Source: Candidatus Gastranaerophilales bacterium
Lineage (GTDB): Bacteria; Cyanobacteriota; Vampirovibrionia; Gastranaerophilales; Gastranaerophilaceae
Direction of reading: 5' to 3'
DNA: 64,000 nucleotides
NCBI GenBank assembly: GCA_944324345.1
Contig: CALUVT010000002.1
Coordinates: forward strand, 248,001-312,000
This document shows, in pieces, positions 7,879 to 16,787 of the stretch. The position numbers and the translations under genes are program-made. Each line of letters opens with the position of its first letter. The stretch's first letter is position 1. The notes under the pieces were generated by a model. That model was given only the letters and a program-made list of their open reading frames with translations, searched no databases and was not told the origin of the DNA.

Positions 7879-8903
7879 TGGGATTAGTTTCACTGTTAAA
7901 AAAAAGAAATAGGAAGCTTTTATTTACAACACCTTCACATTCTCAAAAGTATTTCATTTTTCACAAATTCAGACAATTTTACAAATATGACATATCTGAA
8001 ACGGATGCTTATGAGCCGCAAGCTGCTTTGGAAGATGCCCAAACAAAGGCTTCTAAAATATATGGAACAAAGTATACATATTTTCTTACAAACGGCTCTA
8101 CAAGCGGGATTGTTGCTGCTGTGTTGGCATGCACAAATAGAGGTGATAAAGTTCTAATTTGGGATAAAGCTCATCAATCACATTTAAATGCTGTAAAACT
8201 TGCAGGATGTACCCCAGTATATTATAGTCTTCCTCATATTAAGGATTGGGGTGTTCCAGGCAAAACAACTCCTGAGCTAATTGACATAAAAGGTGTTAAG
8301 GCAGTTATTGTAACTTCTCCGACTTATGAGGGAATTGTTTCTGATATTGAAGCATTAAAGAATATTTGTAAAAAAAACAATGCATTCTTAATTGTTGATG
8401 AAGCACATGGTGCACTCTATCCTTTTTCTGACAAATTACCCCAAAGTGCTGTTAATATTGCAGATTTTACGATCCAATCACTACATAAAACTGCAGGAGG
8501 ACTAAATCCGACAGCTCTATTGCATGTTAATTGTGATATAAATGCCTGCGATGCGATTTCAATGATTAATACAACATCTCCATCATATCCTCTATTAGCA
8601 AGCATTGAAGCAAATATCAGCTTTTTAAATTCAAGCAGAGGCAGAAAAAAAATTGATAAACTTGTAACGACTATCACAGATTTAAAAACTAATATTAAAA
8701 ATATTGAATTTGGCGGAGATGATATAACAAAAATTCTTATAAAACATACAAATTTGTCAGGCTTTGATTTATCAGAAAAACTATACAACGAATTCAACAT
8801 TGAAGATGAAAAAACAAATTCAGTATCAACAATGCTATTGTGCGGGATTGGAACTGATGAGAAAAAACTTGAACAATTATTTAAATCACTAAGCAAAATA
8901 TAA
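7878..8903 (+). CDS. Orn/Lys/Arg decarboxylase family PLP enzyme, short form
   Basis: Fold-type I PLP enzyme of the basic amino acid decarboxylase family. The N-terminal pattern TTPSH, the LTNGSTSG loop that binds cofactor phosphate, DEAH at 174-177 and the Schiff-base lysine in SLHKT (K204) are all present. Family members make putrescine, cadaverine or agmatine. At 341 aa it lacks most of the usual C-terminal domain (members are about 480 aa), so activity or substrate may differ. Coupled to the upstream PilZ gene by a one-base overlap, an unusual pairing. Confidence 0.83.
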   Translation: MGLVSLLKKRNRKLLFTTPSHSQKYFIFHKFRQFYKYDISETDAYEPQAALEDAQTKASKIYGTKYTYFLTNGSTSGIVAAVLACTNRGDKVLIWDKAHQSHLNAVKLAGCTPVYYSLPHIKDWGVPGKTTPELIDIKGVKAVIVTSPTYEGIVSDIEALKNICKKNNAFLIVDEAHGALYPFSDKLPQSAVNIADFTIQSLHKTAGGLNPTALLHVNCDINACDAISMINTTSPSYPLLASIEANISFLNSSRGRKKIDKLVTTITDLKTNIKNIEFGGDDITKILIKHTNLSGFDLSEKLYNEFNIEDEKTNSVSTMLLCGIGTDEKKLEQLFKSLSKI

Positions 8904-9062
8904 TTTTTTGATTTTTAGAGTGGATATTTTTTAATCTTTAAGTTTAACTTTTATATTACAATTTGTTACAAAAGTCTTTTTATTATTAAAGATTTCAAAT
9001 GCAAATGCCGTTACTCAGTAGTGAAAGTTACTAAGGAAATCGAAAGGATTAGCGAGACAACT

Positions 9063-11234
9063 ATGGGAATGGCAGCAGGACAAGCTAGATTATTATCAAT
9101 CACATCTCGTATGTCTGATAACGAGCTTAGAGCTCAGATTATCAACAATCAGAAGATGCGTCTTGCAACAGAAAGCTCACAAGTTAGTGAAGCTTATGTT
9201 AATGCTTTGAACCAGTCTCAAATGATGTTCACGAATTATGATGCTGACAACAACACAAGTTATCAGCAATTAACATTTAATTCACTGACATCTTACAATC
9301 CATATAATAACCAGTACGGACTTGTAAATGCATCAGGTCAGTTGCTTGTTTCAGAAAAAGATGCAACTAATTTTGAGAAAGCTAATGGCAACATGGAAAC
9401 TTTCCTTGGCTATTATGGCTTAGAAGAAAATACAACTTATTTTGACGAATTAGAAAAGAACTATTCAAATGTAATATATAAAGACGCTGATGGTAATACG
9501 CTTTGGGATCCGGCAGCTAATGACTACCATATCCCAATCATGGCTACAGATCAGAATGGAGTTACAACATATGTTGATTCCGGATATACTGCAGAAGAAT
9601 TAAAAGATATGTTCATGGGTTATAATGGACATCGCGGATACGATGCAGCACTATCATCATCAACATATAATGACTACCTCGGGTATGCAGAAAAATTTGA
9701 TGCTGCATATACAACATACGCTACTGCAATAGCAGATATAATAGCAACAAAATTTGAATCACTTGGAGCATCCGAGATTCAAGTATATCTTGATGGGGAT
9801 ACTGCTTCTGAAGGTGAGAATACAATATATTTAGAAAAATTAAGAAACCTTATTATAAACTCGAAAGATAACTCTGATTACAAAACCAATGCAGAAACGA
9901 AAGCATATTTTGATGAGCTGATTGGCACTGATGGTAATAGCGGTAAAATTGTTGATTTAATAAATGGCAAAAACATCGAAACTATTGGCGGTACAAATGG
10001 AACATTTGCAACATCAGGTGAAAATGGCGTAATTATTGATGATTCAATGCTTATAACAAAAACTGATGATGGTAAGTATATTTTACAACTTGTACAAGCT
10101 GTCATAGAAACTAATTCAGAAGGTAAAGAAACAATTACAGGTTATGAGCCTGTAACTGAAACTGTAGAAACTGAATCCGGGCCAGTAGAGCAAGCTGCTT
10201 TGAATGTAACTCTTGATCCAGATAATTCCGGATATGAAGCATCTAATGGTGTAACATATACTTTTGGAGCAAGTATAGAAGAGCTTTACAATACTGCACT
10301 TGATAAAGCCAAAGGAAATAATCCAAACCTTGATAAATGCTATATAACAGCTACTTCTGCAATGACGGCAGATGAAATCAAATCAGAGATGGAAAGTATT
10401 TTTGATAAACTAAAAAATGATGTCTATGTACTCTGGTCTGGAAATGACGCACTATATGCCTATGATGCAGGTGGCAAAGAGACAGAAGCACACAGAGCAT
10501 ACAGAGAAGCTGCTGCAGCCTTTATGGCACATTTGTTAGGTGGAGAAGCACAAGGAGTAAGTTATGCTGAATATAATAAAGGAGCAGATATCGTTGCTAT
10601 AACCGTTAACGGCAAAAGCTACACGATAAGTTTAAGCACAATTAATGCAATTGCAACTGACACAGCGGAATTACAAAATTTTATAATTAACGGTGTTGAA
10701 ACAGAAGAAGGCGAAATATTGAAACCTACTTCAGATGAACTTCAAGATTTGGTTGATGTCATCGTATTAAACAACGTAATGAATACATACGGTGAACCCA
10801 ATGTAACTTGGATTGACGTAAATAATCCAAATGAAAATGGAGAAGCTAAATACAATTGGTATTCAAACTTATTCACACGTATGCAACAAGGCTACAAAAC
10901 TTTACAGGACGGACTTGCTTCAAGTAATGAGTGGATACAATTTGCACTTGAAAGCGGTATCGTAACAATGGAACAAGTTGATTCTGAAAATAATTGGAAT
11001 GGATTAAACTATGCAAATTGTAGTGATATCACAGAACAAACAAATGATACAGCTGTTTCAATAGCAGAGGCCGAATACAATGCTGCAATGAACAAGATAG
11101 AAAACAAAGATAAAAAATATGATCTAGAGTTGAAAAATATAGATACAGAACACAATTCACTTCAAACTGAATATGATTCTATTAAATCAGCCATAGATAA
11201 AAATATTGAAAGAACATTTAAAATATACAGCTAA
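9063..11234 (+). CDS. Large uncharacterised, possibly exported filament-like protein
   Basis: About 723 aa from ATG 9063 (MGMAAGQARLL); a GTG start at 9021 would add 14 residues. I prefer 9063 or 9069, because the conserved-looking helix starts there and AAAGGA and GCGAG lie upstream. The N-terminus is a long amphipathic helix (SITSRMSDNELRAQ and on). The middle is rich in Asn, Asp, Thr, Tyr and acidic residues. The C-terminal ~50 residues form a coiled coil (DLELKNIDTEHNSLQTEYD) ending FKIYS. Helical ends around a variable middle recall flagellin/hook-type axial proteins, but no such domain is recognised. No classical signal peptide. Confidence 0.65.
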   Translation: MGMAAGQARLLSITSRMSDNELRAQIINNQKMRLATESSQVSEAYVNALNQSQMMFTNYDADNNTSYQQLTFNSLTSYNPYNNQYGLVNASGQLLVSEKDATNFEKANGNMETFLGYYGLEENTTYFDELEKNYSNVIYKDADGNTLWDPAANDYHIPIMATDQNGVTTYVDSGYTAEELKDMFMGYNGHRGYDAALSSSTYNDYLGYAEKFDAAYTTYATAIADIIATKFESLGASEIQVYLDGDTASEGENTIYLEKLRNLIINSKDNSDYKTNAETKAYFDELIGTDGNSGKIVDLINGKNIETIGGTNGTFATSGENGVIIDDSMLITKTDDGKYILQLVQAVIETNSEGKETITGYEPVTETVETESGPVEQAALNVTLDPDNSGYEASNGVTYTFGASIEELYNTALDKAKGNNPNLDKCYITATSAMTADEIKSEMESIFDKLKNDVYVLWSGNDALYAYDAGGKETEAHRAYREAAAAFMAHLLGGEAQGVSYAEYNKGADIVAITVNGKSYTISLSTINAIATDTAELQNFIINGVETEEGEILKPTSDELQDLVDVIVLNNVMNTYGEPNVTWIDVNNPNENGEAKYNWYSNLFTRMQQGYKTLQDGLASSNEWIQFALESGIVTMEQVDSENNWNGLNYANCSDITEQTNDTAVSIAEAEYNAAMNKIENKDKKYDLELKNIDTEHNSLQTEYDSIKSAIDKNIERTFKIYS

Positions 11235-11256
11235 CTAAAAAATACTACACACTTTT

Positions 11257-11283
11257 AAAGCAGGTTTTGCCTGCTTTTTTATT
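11257..11283 (+). terminator. Intrinsic terminator
   Basis: AAAGCAGG and CCTGCTTT form a stem with a TTTTG loop and a following T-run, just after the large protein gene. Confidence 0.85.
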
Positions 11284-11392
11284 TATTACAATTATTTTTA
11301 AACAGGATATAAAGATTATGTAAGGAAATCTTAATATCAATGTTTTTTAGTTTATAATTTGAATATGGATAAGATAAATGGAGATAATTATA

Positions 11393-11677
11393 ATGGAAAC
11401 AGTTAATGAAATTCTTTCAAAATTAGAAAATGCAGACAATACAACAAAAAATGAACTTGAAAATGAACTTGTAAATATTGGGGCATCAGCTCTTCCTCAA
11501 TTAGTTGATGAATTACAGGTTGTAAGAGGAATCAAAAGAGGTGTTGTTGCTATGACATTGATTAGAATTGGTGACGCTTCCGTAAAATATTTGAAACAAG
11601 CTGCAGAATGCAATAAAGATTTCCAATGGGTTGCAGAATATTTAATTAGAGAGATTAAAGGTTCTGTTGCAGCTTAG
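11393..11677 (+). CDS. Small HEAT-repeat-like protein (94 aa)
   Basis: Starts METVNEIL at ATG 11393, with GGAG 9 nt upstream. A start at 11378 would contain that Shine-Dalgarno, so it is rejected. The sequence reads as two or three short antiparallel helix pairs (LPQLVDELQVVRGIKRGVVA, then ASVKYLKQAA) typical of HEAT/PBS-lyase-like repeats, which mediate protein contacts. No catalytic residues. Single-gene unit ending at the terminator that begins at 11703. Confidence 0.65.
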   Translation: METVNEILSKLENADNTTKNELENELVNIGASALPQLVDELQVVRGIKRGVVAMTLIRIGDASVKYLKQAAECNKDFQWVAEYLIREIKGSVAA

Positions 11678-11702
11678 TTTTGTATAAAATTAAAAACGAA
11701 GA

Positions 11703-11734
11703 AAAACTGCTTAAATCTCTTAAGCAGTTTTTTT
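11703..11734 (+). terminator. Intrinsic terminator
   Basis: 12-bp stem AAAACTGCTTAA / TTAAGCAGTTTT with a 5-nt loop and T7. It lies inside the longest possible frame of the next gene and argues that that gene starts downstream at 11752. Confidence 0.85.
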
Positions 11735-11738
11735 GTGC

Positions 11739-11744
11739 TAGAAT
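11739..11744 (+). promoter_or_regulatory. Extended -10 box of a probable leaderless promoter
   Basis: TGC-TAGAAT ends 7 nt before ATG 11752, with no Shine-Dalgarno in between. Confidence 0.5.
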
Positions 11745-11751
11745 TGACAAT

Positions 11752-13263
11752 ATGAAAAAGGGGATATTATTCTATTTAACACTTTTCTTACTTATACTTG
11801 CATTTTCAACGGCGGCTAATTATTTTGACTTTGATATTTGGGCTCGATTAATTGCAGGCATGGGCGTTGTTGATGGTGGCAGTGTATTAAAAGCTGATTT
11901 TTTATCTTACACACCTGTACATACTTGGTGGGATCATGAGTGGGGCTCAGGCGTTATATTTTACTTTATTCTAAAATATTTAGGCCCTTACTATCTGATA
12001 ATCCTTCAAGCAATTTTGATGTTCTTAATATTCTTTACTGCATCAAAAATTATAAAATTAAGGACAAATTACAACCCATATAATATTTTATTCTATTTCT
12101 TTACAATTATGTCAGTCATGCCTAATTTAAATAACCCTGTAAGATGTCATATGTTTTCGTTCCTATTGTTTACTGTTTTTATTTATATTTTGGAAAAAGT
12201 ACGCAGAGGAAATAATAAACTTCTATTTTTAATCCCTGTACTTACAATTTTCTGGAACAATGTTCACGGAGGAGTTGTCTCTGGGTTGGGACTCCTTTTA
12301 ATGTACGCTGTTGGCGAGTTTTTAAATAAAAAGAATTTTCTCAAATATATAACTGTATTTTTAATTTCATCAGCTGCATTAATTATAAATCCTTGGGGAA
12401 TTGAATACATTAAGTTCTTATTAATGGCAAATACTATGGAAAGAACGCACATAGTTGAGTGGTGGGGACTTTTTGCTAAATATAATTTGCTAAAATACAT
12501 TATATTCAAACTATTTATGTTATCAACTCTCTTAACAGAAACTTTAAGTATATTTAAGTCTATAAAATTAAATGGAATAAAAGACTGGTATAAACAAGCT
12601 GATAAAGTAAAATATATAGTATTATTATCAACACTTTATCTGGCAATAAGTCATGTAAAACTTATGCCATTCTTTGCAATTGCTTCAATATGTTTTGCTT
12701 ATGAAGATTTTTATAAACTTACGGAGAATTTAAAACTACCTGTTTGGAAAGATAAATTTATTTATGCTGCTTTACTATTTATTTCAATTTTTACGTTTGT
12801 TGCTAAGGATTTTTCCTTACCGGTCGGAATTGGTACTTATCCGGTAAAGGAAGTTGAATTTATACGCAAAAATAATTTAAAGGGCAACATACTCGTAAAT
12901 TTTGGTCTGGGAAGTTATGTTGCATATAAATTATACCCTAATAACAAAATATTTATGGACGGAAGATATGAAGAAGTTTATTTTGACTATATGATACCTA
13001 TGCTAAAGGAATTCTGTTTGGGTTATCCTCATTGGAGAGAAATATTAACATACTTTCCTCCTGACATAATAATTATCGAAAAATATTATCCTATATTTAA
13101 TATTTTGCAAAAAGAAAGTGAATGGACACTTGTCTATCAAGATAAATTATTCGGAGTCTTCCTCCCAAAATCGAAAGCTTCTAACAACTATACTTTGCCG
13201 ACAGATGATATAAATTATTATAAAAATACTCTATTTACTACAGGTATAAAATTTAAGAAATAG
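11752..13263 (+). CDS. Polytopic membrane protein, GT-C glycosyltransferase-like
   Basis: 503 aa from ATG 11752, with about ten hydrophobic helices and a C-terminal soluble region of about 110 residues. The first periplasmic loop carries FDIWARL and WWDHEWGSG; acidic residues there recall the catalytic loop of lipid-linked-sugar GT-C enzymes (PMT/ArnT type). The C-terminal part has an MDGRYEEVYFDY segment. I do not recognise a named family, so glycosyl transfer is inference. A leaderless start is likely: -10 box immediately upstream and a terminator before that. The patatin gene follows after 12 nt with its own promoter. Confidence 0.6.
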   Translation: MKKGILFYLTLFLLILAFSTAANYFDFDIWARLIAGMGVVDGGSVLKADFLSYTPVHTWWDHEWGSGVIFYFILKYLGPYYLIILQAILMFLIFFTASKIIKLRTNYNPYNILFYFFTIMSVMPNLNNPVRCHMFSFLLFTVFIYILEKVRRGNNKLLFLIPVLTIFWNNVHGGVVSGLGLLLMYAVGEFLNKKNFLKYITVFLISSAALIINPWGIEYIKFLLMANTMERTHIVEWWGLFAKYNLLKYIIFKLFMLSTLLTETLSIFKSIKLNGIKDWYKQADKVKYIVLLSTLYLAISHVKLMPFFAIASICFAYEDFYKLTENLKLPVWKDKFIYAALLFISIFTFVAKDFSLPVGIGTYPVKEVEFIRKNNLKGNILVNFGLGSYVAYKLYPNNKIFMDGRYEEVYFDYMIPMLKEFCLGYPHWREILTYFPPDIIIIEKYYPIFNILQKESEWTLVYQDKLFGVFLPKSKASNNYTLPTDDINYYKNTLFTTGIKFKK

Positions 13264-13269
13264 TATAAT
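13264..13269 (+). promoter_or_regulatory. -10 box of a probable leaderless promoter (patatin gene)
   Basis: TATAAT exactly 6 nt before ATG 13276; no Shine-Dalgarno. Confidence 0.5.
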
Positions 13270-13275
13270 AACAAT

Positions 13276-14487
13276 ATGAATAAAAATTTGAAATATACAT
13301 GTTTATTTGGTGGGGGTGCAATCCGAGGAGTATCATATATCGGAGCAATAAAAGCTATGGAAGAGCTTGGAATTTGCATAGACACTTTCGGTGGCTCTTC
13401 AGTGGGTTCTATAATAGCTGCCCTTTTAGCAGTAGGGTACACTGCAGATGAATTAAAACAGATTTTTTTAAAAGTTAATTTTGAACTTTTTAAAGATATA
13501 TCAATAGCCTTTGGACCTATTTTTGCAATAAGCAAAGGGGAAGTCTTTCTTGAATGGGTTAGAGAGCTTATTGAGAAAAAATTTTATGGTGAAAATTATA
13601 AAAAAGGTGCTAACAAAGCCGTAACATTCAAAGATATTGAAAAAAATCTTGTCATAATAACTACAAATCTTTCGAATTTTGAATGTAAAGAGTTTTCACG
13701 CTTTGAAACTCCTGATTATGAAATAGCTTCAGCAATAAGAATTTCATCTTGTATGCCAGGGTTAATGAAGCCAATAGAATATAACAATACTCTTTTGGTA
13801 GATGGCGATTTACAAAAAAGTTTTCCAATGTGGAAGTTATCTAAAAATTTAAATTCTGCTAAAGAAAGAATCCTCGAATTTAGGCTTGAAGGAGATTATG
13901 ATACTAATAATCTTTCAGGGATCGACTACGCAAATGCTGTGTATAGCTGCATGACTGCAATGTCTACATCGTTTATAACAAGTATATATGCAGATAAGGA
14001 CAAATATGATTACATTGTTTTAAATACAGGGGACATTGTCATTGTAGATTTTAATATGAATCAAGCCAAAAGAACTGAACTTATTGAATCAGGATATAAG
14101 CAAACAATGAAATATTTTACGGAAATCTTACCGGTAAAGAAGATTAAAATAAAAAATAACTATGAAAAAATTCTCACATTTATGTTGAGGATTGAAAAGT
14201 TAATCAATTCCAGAAAAATTTTTAAAGCTAAAATAGAGCTTGGAGATTTGTTTATTGAACTTGCAGATTTATCTTTGAACATTGATGCCAACGATTTTAA
14301 TGACATAAAATCATTTAAAGATACATTTATAAAAAATATCAAATATCCACCCCTTTTTGGACCAGTATCATTAGGGAATGAACTTTTAGTTAAGACCGAA
14401 TTGACACGGGTAAACACAAAGTTAAAGGACAAAATTTCAGAACTTGAAGAATATATACTAAAATTCCCAACAAAACAAAATTCTTGA
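13276..14487 (+). CDS. Patatin-like phospholipase
   Basis: Predicted lipid acyl hydrolase with a Ser-Asp dyad. The oxyanion-hole motif GGGAIRG is at 12-18, the nucleophile elbow GSSVG at 40-44 (Ser42), and the Asp motif DGD at 176-178. The catalytic domain covers about residues 7-200. The remaining 200 residues are helical and not recognised. No signal peptide, so a cytoplasmic or peripheral membrane role is likely. The stop codon overlaps the -35 box of the following tRNA promoter. Confidence 0.9.
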   Translation: MNKNLKYTCLFGGGAIRGVSYIGAIKAMEELGICIDTFGGSSVGSIIAALLAVGYTADELKQIFLKVNFELFKDISIAFGPIFAISKGEVFLEWVRELIEKKFYGENYKKGANKAVTFKDIEKNLVIITTNLSNFECKEFSRFETPDYEIASAIRISSCMPGLMKPIEYNNTLLVDGDLQKSFPMWKLSKNLNSAKERILEFRLEGDYDTNNLSGIDYANAVYSCMTAMSTSFITSIYADKDKYDYIVLNTGDIVIVDFNMNQAKRTELIESGYKQTMKYFTEILPVKKIKIKNNYEKILTFMLRIEKLINSRKIFKAKIELGDLFIELADLSLNIDANDFNDIKSFKDTFIKNIKYPPLFGPVSLGNELLVKTELTRVNTKLKDKISELEEYILKFPTKQNS

Positions 14488-14512
14488 CATATTCTAATGT
14501 TTACGCTAATAT
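14484..14512 (+). promoter_or_regulatory. Sigma70-type promoter of tRNA-Leu
   Basis: TTGACA at 14484-14489, a 17-nt spacer and TAATAT at 14507-14512. The -35 overlaps the patatin stop codon. Predicted transcript start near 14519, about 58 nt before the tRNA. Confidence 0.8.
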
Positions 14513-14576
14513 AAATTTGCTCAAAGTCTTGTATATATGCTTAAATGAGCTTTTGAACATACAAAAAAATTTATAT

Positions 14577-14662
14577 GCCCTGGTGGCGGAATCGGTAGAC
14601 GCGTCGGACTTAAAATCCGGTTGGAGTTAAATCCAGTGCCAGTTCAAGTCTGGCCCAGGGCA
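14577..14662 (+). tRNA. tRNA-Leu (anticodon TAA)
   Basis: The acceptor stem GCCCTGG (14577-14583) pairs with CCAGGGC (14655-14661), with A as discriminator. The anticodon arm reads CGGACTTAAAATCCG, giving anticodon TAA. A long variable arm follows, as in class II leucine tRNAs, then a T arm with GTTCAAGTC. The 3' CCA is not encoded. Reads UUA and UUG codons, fitting the AT-rich codon use. Confidence 0.95.
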
Positions 14663-14666
14663 AGTT

Positions 14667-14694
14667 AAAAGAACTCATAAAGAGTTCTTTTTTT
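14667..14694 (+). terminator. Intrinsic terminator of tRNA-Leu
   Basis: AAAAGAACTC and GAGTTCTTTT stem with a 5-nt loop and T-run directly after the tRNA. Confidence 0.85.
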
Positions 14695-14705
14695 ATGTAA
14701 AAAAA

Positions 14706-14752
14706 TGTTAACAAAAATTTAAATTAAAGCAATTTATCGATTTTTATATACT
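14706..14752 (+). promoter_or_regulatory. Shared upstream element and -10 box
   Basis: TGTTAACAAAAAT, then AAAGCAATTT at 14726-14735 and TATACT at 14747-14752. The first two parts recur almost identically at 35566-35597. The AGCAATT...TATACTTTATATATATA arrangement recurs with the same 19-nt offset at 22961-22985. Confidence 0.5.
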
Positions 14753-14783
14753 TTATATATATATATTATACACGAGGATTATT

Positions 14784-15797
14784 ATGACTTTTAATTCTTT
14801 CATGGACAGTATAGGCAATGCATTTAAAAAAGGCTGGAACAATGGTAATCTTGCCAAGGGAATTAGCCTGCTTGGGGCAACAACGTTTACCGTTGGTCTT
14901 ACAGGTGCCGCAATTCATGATATGAATAAAAATAGGTGTTTTGGCAGTTGTGGCAGTATATGGTCATTTAGACCACCATATAACCCAATGAATTACATGA
15001 TGGGCATGAATCTACTGCAAAATAGTATGCTTATTAAGGCAAATCAAAATAACTTATATGCATATAATGGCATGGGAGGCTTACCATTTGTTTCTTCAGG
15101 ATTCCAGTACAATCCTTATGGAGGGATGAACAATTTTTATAGCATAACGGGTGGCATGAACCCTTATCAGTACGGACAAATGTTGATGCAACAGGCTTGT
15201 GCACAAATGCAAAATACCGGTATTACTGACGTTATAGGAGCAACAAAACAGAACAATGAATATGCCGGCGAATGGAAAGCAGATCAAAGTACTGAAGCAG
15301 GAGAACAATTTGATAATGCTTTAAAAGGCATGAATGATTCTGAAGGGAATCCTATTGAAGGGAAAACATTTAAGATTTCAGATGCGGAAAATGCAACAGA
15401 ATATCGTCAAGACCTCTCGGAATTAGGCAAGTCGTACGCTGCATATATTGAAAAAACAAGCGGTAACGGTGATAGACTTTTAAATGAAGAAGAATACATA
15501 AAATTTGAACTTTCTCAGCTACCAAGTGACGCCACAGAAGAACAAAAAGCTAACATAAAATTAGCTGGTCATTATGCATTTTCAAGAATAGATTTAAATA
15601 AAGATGGTAAAGCTGATTGGAAAGAAATTGCAGCAGCAATCGCAACATTTGACACAAATAATAAGGATAAATTAGATGGTCAGGTAACTTCAACAGATGC
15701 ATATAATATTTCAAGTGCATTAGGGAATCCAAATGATCCAACATTCTCACAAAAAATAATTAAAAACTATAAACACTTATTTGGAAATAACGAATAA
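14784..15797 (+). CDS. Uncharacterised protein with C-terminal EF-hand
   Basis: 337 aa. The N-terminus has a weakly hydrophobic segment (AKGISLLGATTFTVGLTGAA) followed by a Met/Asn/Tyr/Pro-rich stretch (PPYNPMNYMMGMNLLQN). The C-terminal third holds a canonical Ca-binding loop DLNKDGKADWKE at 270-281 and a degenerate second one about 20 residues later. Resembles the protein at 23022 in overall style and in its promoter element, so the two may be co-regulated. GAGGA precedes the ATG. Its 3' end overlaps the convergent csaB by 21 nt. Location and role unknown. Confidence 0.68.
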   Translation: MTFNSFMDSIGNAFKKGWNNGNLAKGISLLGATTFTVGLTGAAIHDMNKNRCFGSCGSIWSFRPPYNPMNYMMGMNLLQNSMLIKANQNNLYAYNGMGGLPFVSSGFQYNPYGGMNNFYSITGGMNPYQYGQMLMQQACAQMQNTGITDVIGATKQNNEYAGEWKADQSTEAGEQFDNALKGMNDSEGNPIEGKTFKISDAENATEYRQDLSELGKSYAAYIEKTSGNGDRLLNEEEYIKFELSQLPSDATEEQKANIKLAGHYAFSRIDLNKDGKADWKEIAAAIATFDTNNKDKLDGQVTSTDAYNISSALGNPNDPTFSQKIIKNYKHLFGNNE

Positions 15798-16787
15798 TTC
15801 ATCAAAAATCGACCAATCAAAAGACTTTGAAGCGGCGAATTCAAGAAGTTTTTCGCCGCTTAAATTATGCAATTTCGAATACAGTTCTTCAAAATCAATA
15901 TCAGCACTCATCGGTATAATTGGAATAGAAGCATCAGCAGCAAGCTTTTCAACTTTTATATCATAATTAATAGCACAAGTTTTCACTCCGCTTTTTATTG
16001 CAACCAACAAAGCGTGAAAACGCATTCCAATCATATACTCCAATTTTGAAATTCTCTCTACAATATTATCAGTAACTATTTCTGTATTTATTTCAGGTTT
16101 AATTGAATGTAAAATCACTTCAAATTTTCTTGAAACATCCATATCCAAGCTTTGTTGCAATGAAAATATTTCAATTTTTTTGTCACTAAAATGGTTAGCA
16201 ACAAAGGTAGCTAATTTATTCAAAAGATTTAAATTCATAGTTTTAAAATCTCTTAATTGTATTCCAACAGAATTTTCAGGGTACTTTCTGCCTACATTTA
16301 GAGAATAAATCGGATCACAGACAATTTTCGCACGAACTTTATTGGTATCTAAAAGTTTTAAGCTCAACTCGTCCCGAACAGTAACTAGGGTAGCAAATTT
16401 CAATAAATTCATCACGATATATTCAGCGAAATTATTATTTATAGGTCCAATACCTTGTGCAAAAATCACAACTTTTTTATTAAATAAAAGCCCCAAAGCT
16501 ATAATTGAAGAGTAATAAACCAAACTTTTTAAGCTGGTAACATCTTGTAAAAGGCTTCCTCCACCGGAGATTAAAATGTCAGATTTCGCAATTGATTTAA
16601 CAACCTTAAAAAGATCAAAACTTTTTACAGAATTAACCTTGTACATTTTTGAAGTAAAATCAGGATCAGAAGAAAAAACAGTTATATCAACTCCTATTTT
16701 CTTCAAATGTTCTACTAAAACTGATAAAATAGCTTCATCGCCAAAGTTTTTAAATCCATAATAGCCTGATATTACAGTCTTAACCAT
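15777..16787 (-). CDS. csaB: Polysaccharide pyruvyl transferase, CsaB type
   Basis: Transfers pyruvate from PEP to a cell-envelope polysaccharide. The GT-B-like fold shows GYYGFKNFGDEAIL at the N-terminus, ISGGGSLLQD near residue 85, the AQGIGP motif, and the C-terminal GMRFHALL motif. From ATG 16787 (GAGG upstream) it is 336 aa; the longer frame to 16817 lacks a Shine-Dalgarno. It overlaps the end of kdgK by 8 nt and is co-transcribed with it and eda. Pyruvylated polymer is the known ligand of SLH domains, and an SLH protein is encoded at 38728-40002. Confidence 0.88.
   Translation of the reverse strand: MVKTVISGYYGFKNFGDEAILSVLVEHLKKIGVDITVFSSDPDFTSKMYKVNSVKSFDLFKVVKSIAKSDILISGGGSLLQDVTSLKSLVYYSSIIALGLLFNKKVVIFAQGIGPINNNFAEYIVMNLLKFATLVTVRDELSLKLLDTNKVRAKIVCDPIYSLNVGRKYPENSVGIQLRDFKTMNLNLLNKLATFVANHFSDKKIEIFSLQQSLDMDVSRKFEVILHSIKPEINTEIVTDNIVERISKLEYMIGMRFHALLVAIKSGVKTCAINYDIKVEKLAADASIPIIPMSADIDFEELYSKLHNLSGEKLLEFAASKSFDWSIFDELFVISK

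Noticed and set aside
11680-11751. N-terminal extension of the polytopic membrane protein
   Set aside because: It would translate through a strong terminator hairpin (11703-11734). ATG 11752 follows a good -10 box.
14750-14775. TATATATA tract as a phase-variable dinucleotide repeat
   Set aside because: It is part of an AT-rich promoter region also seen at 22980 and is short and imperfect; spacing changes are possible but nothing points to switching.
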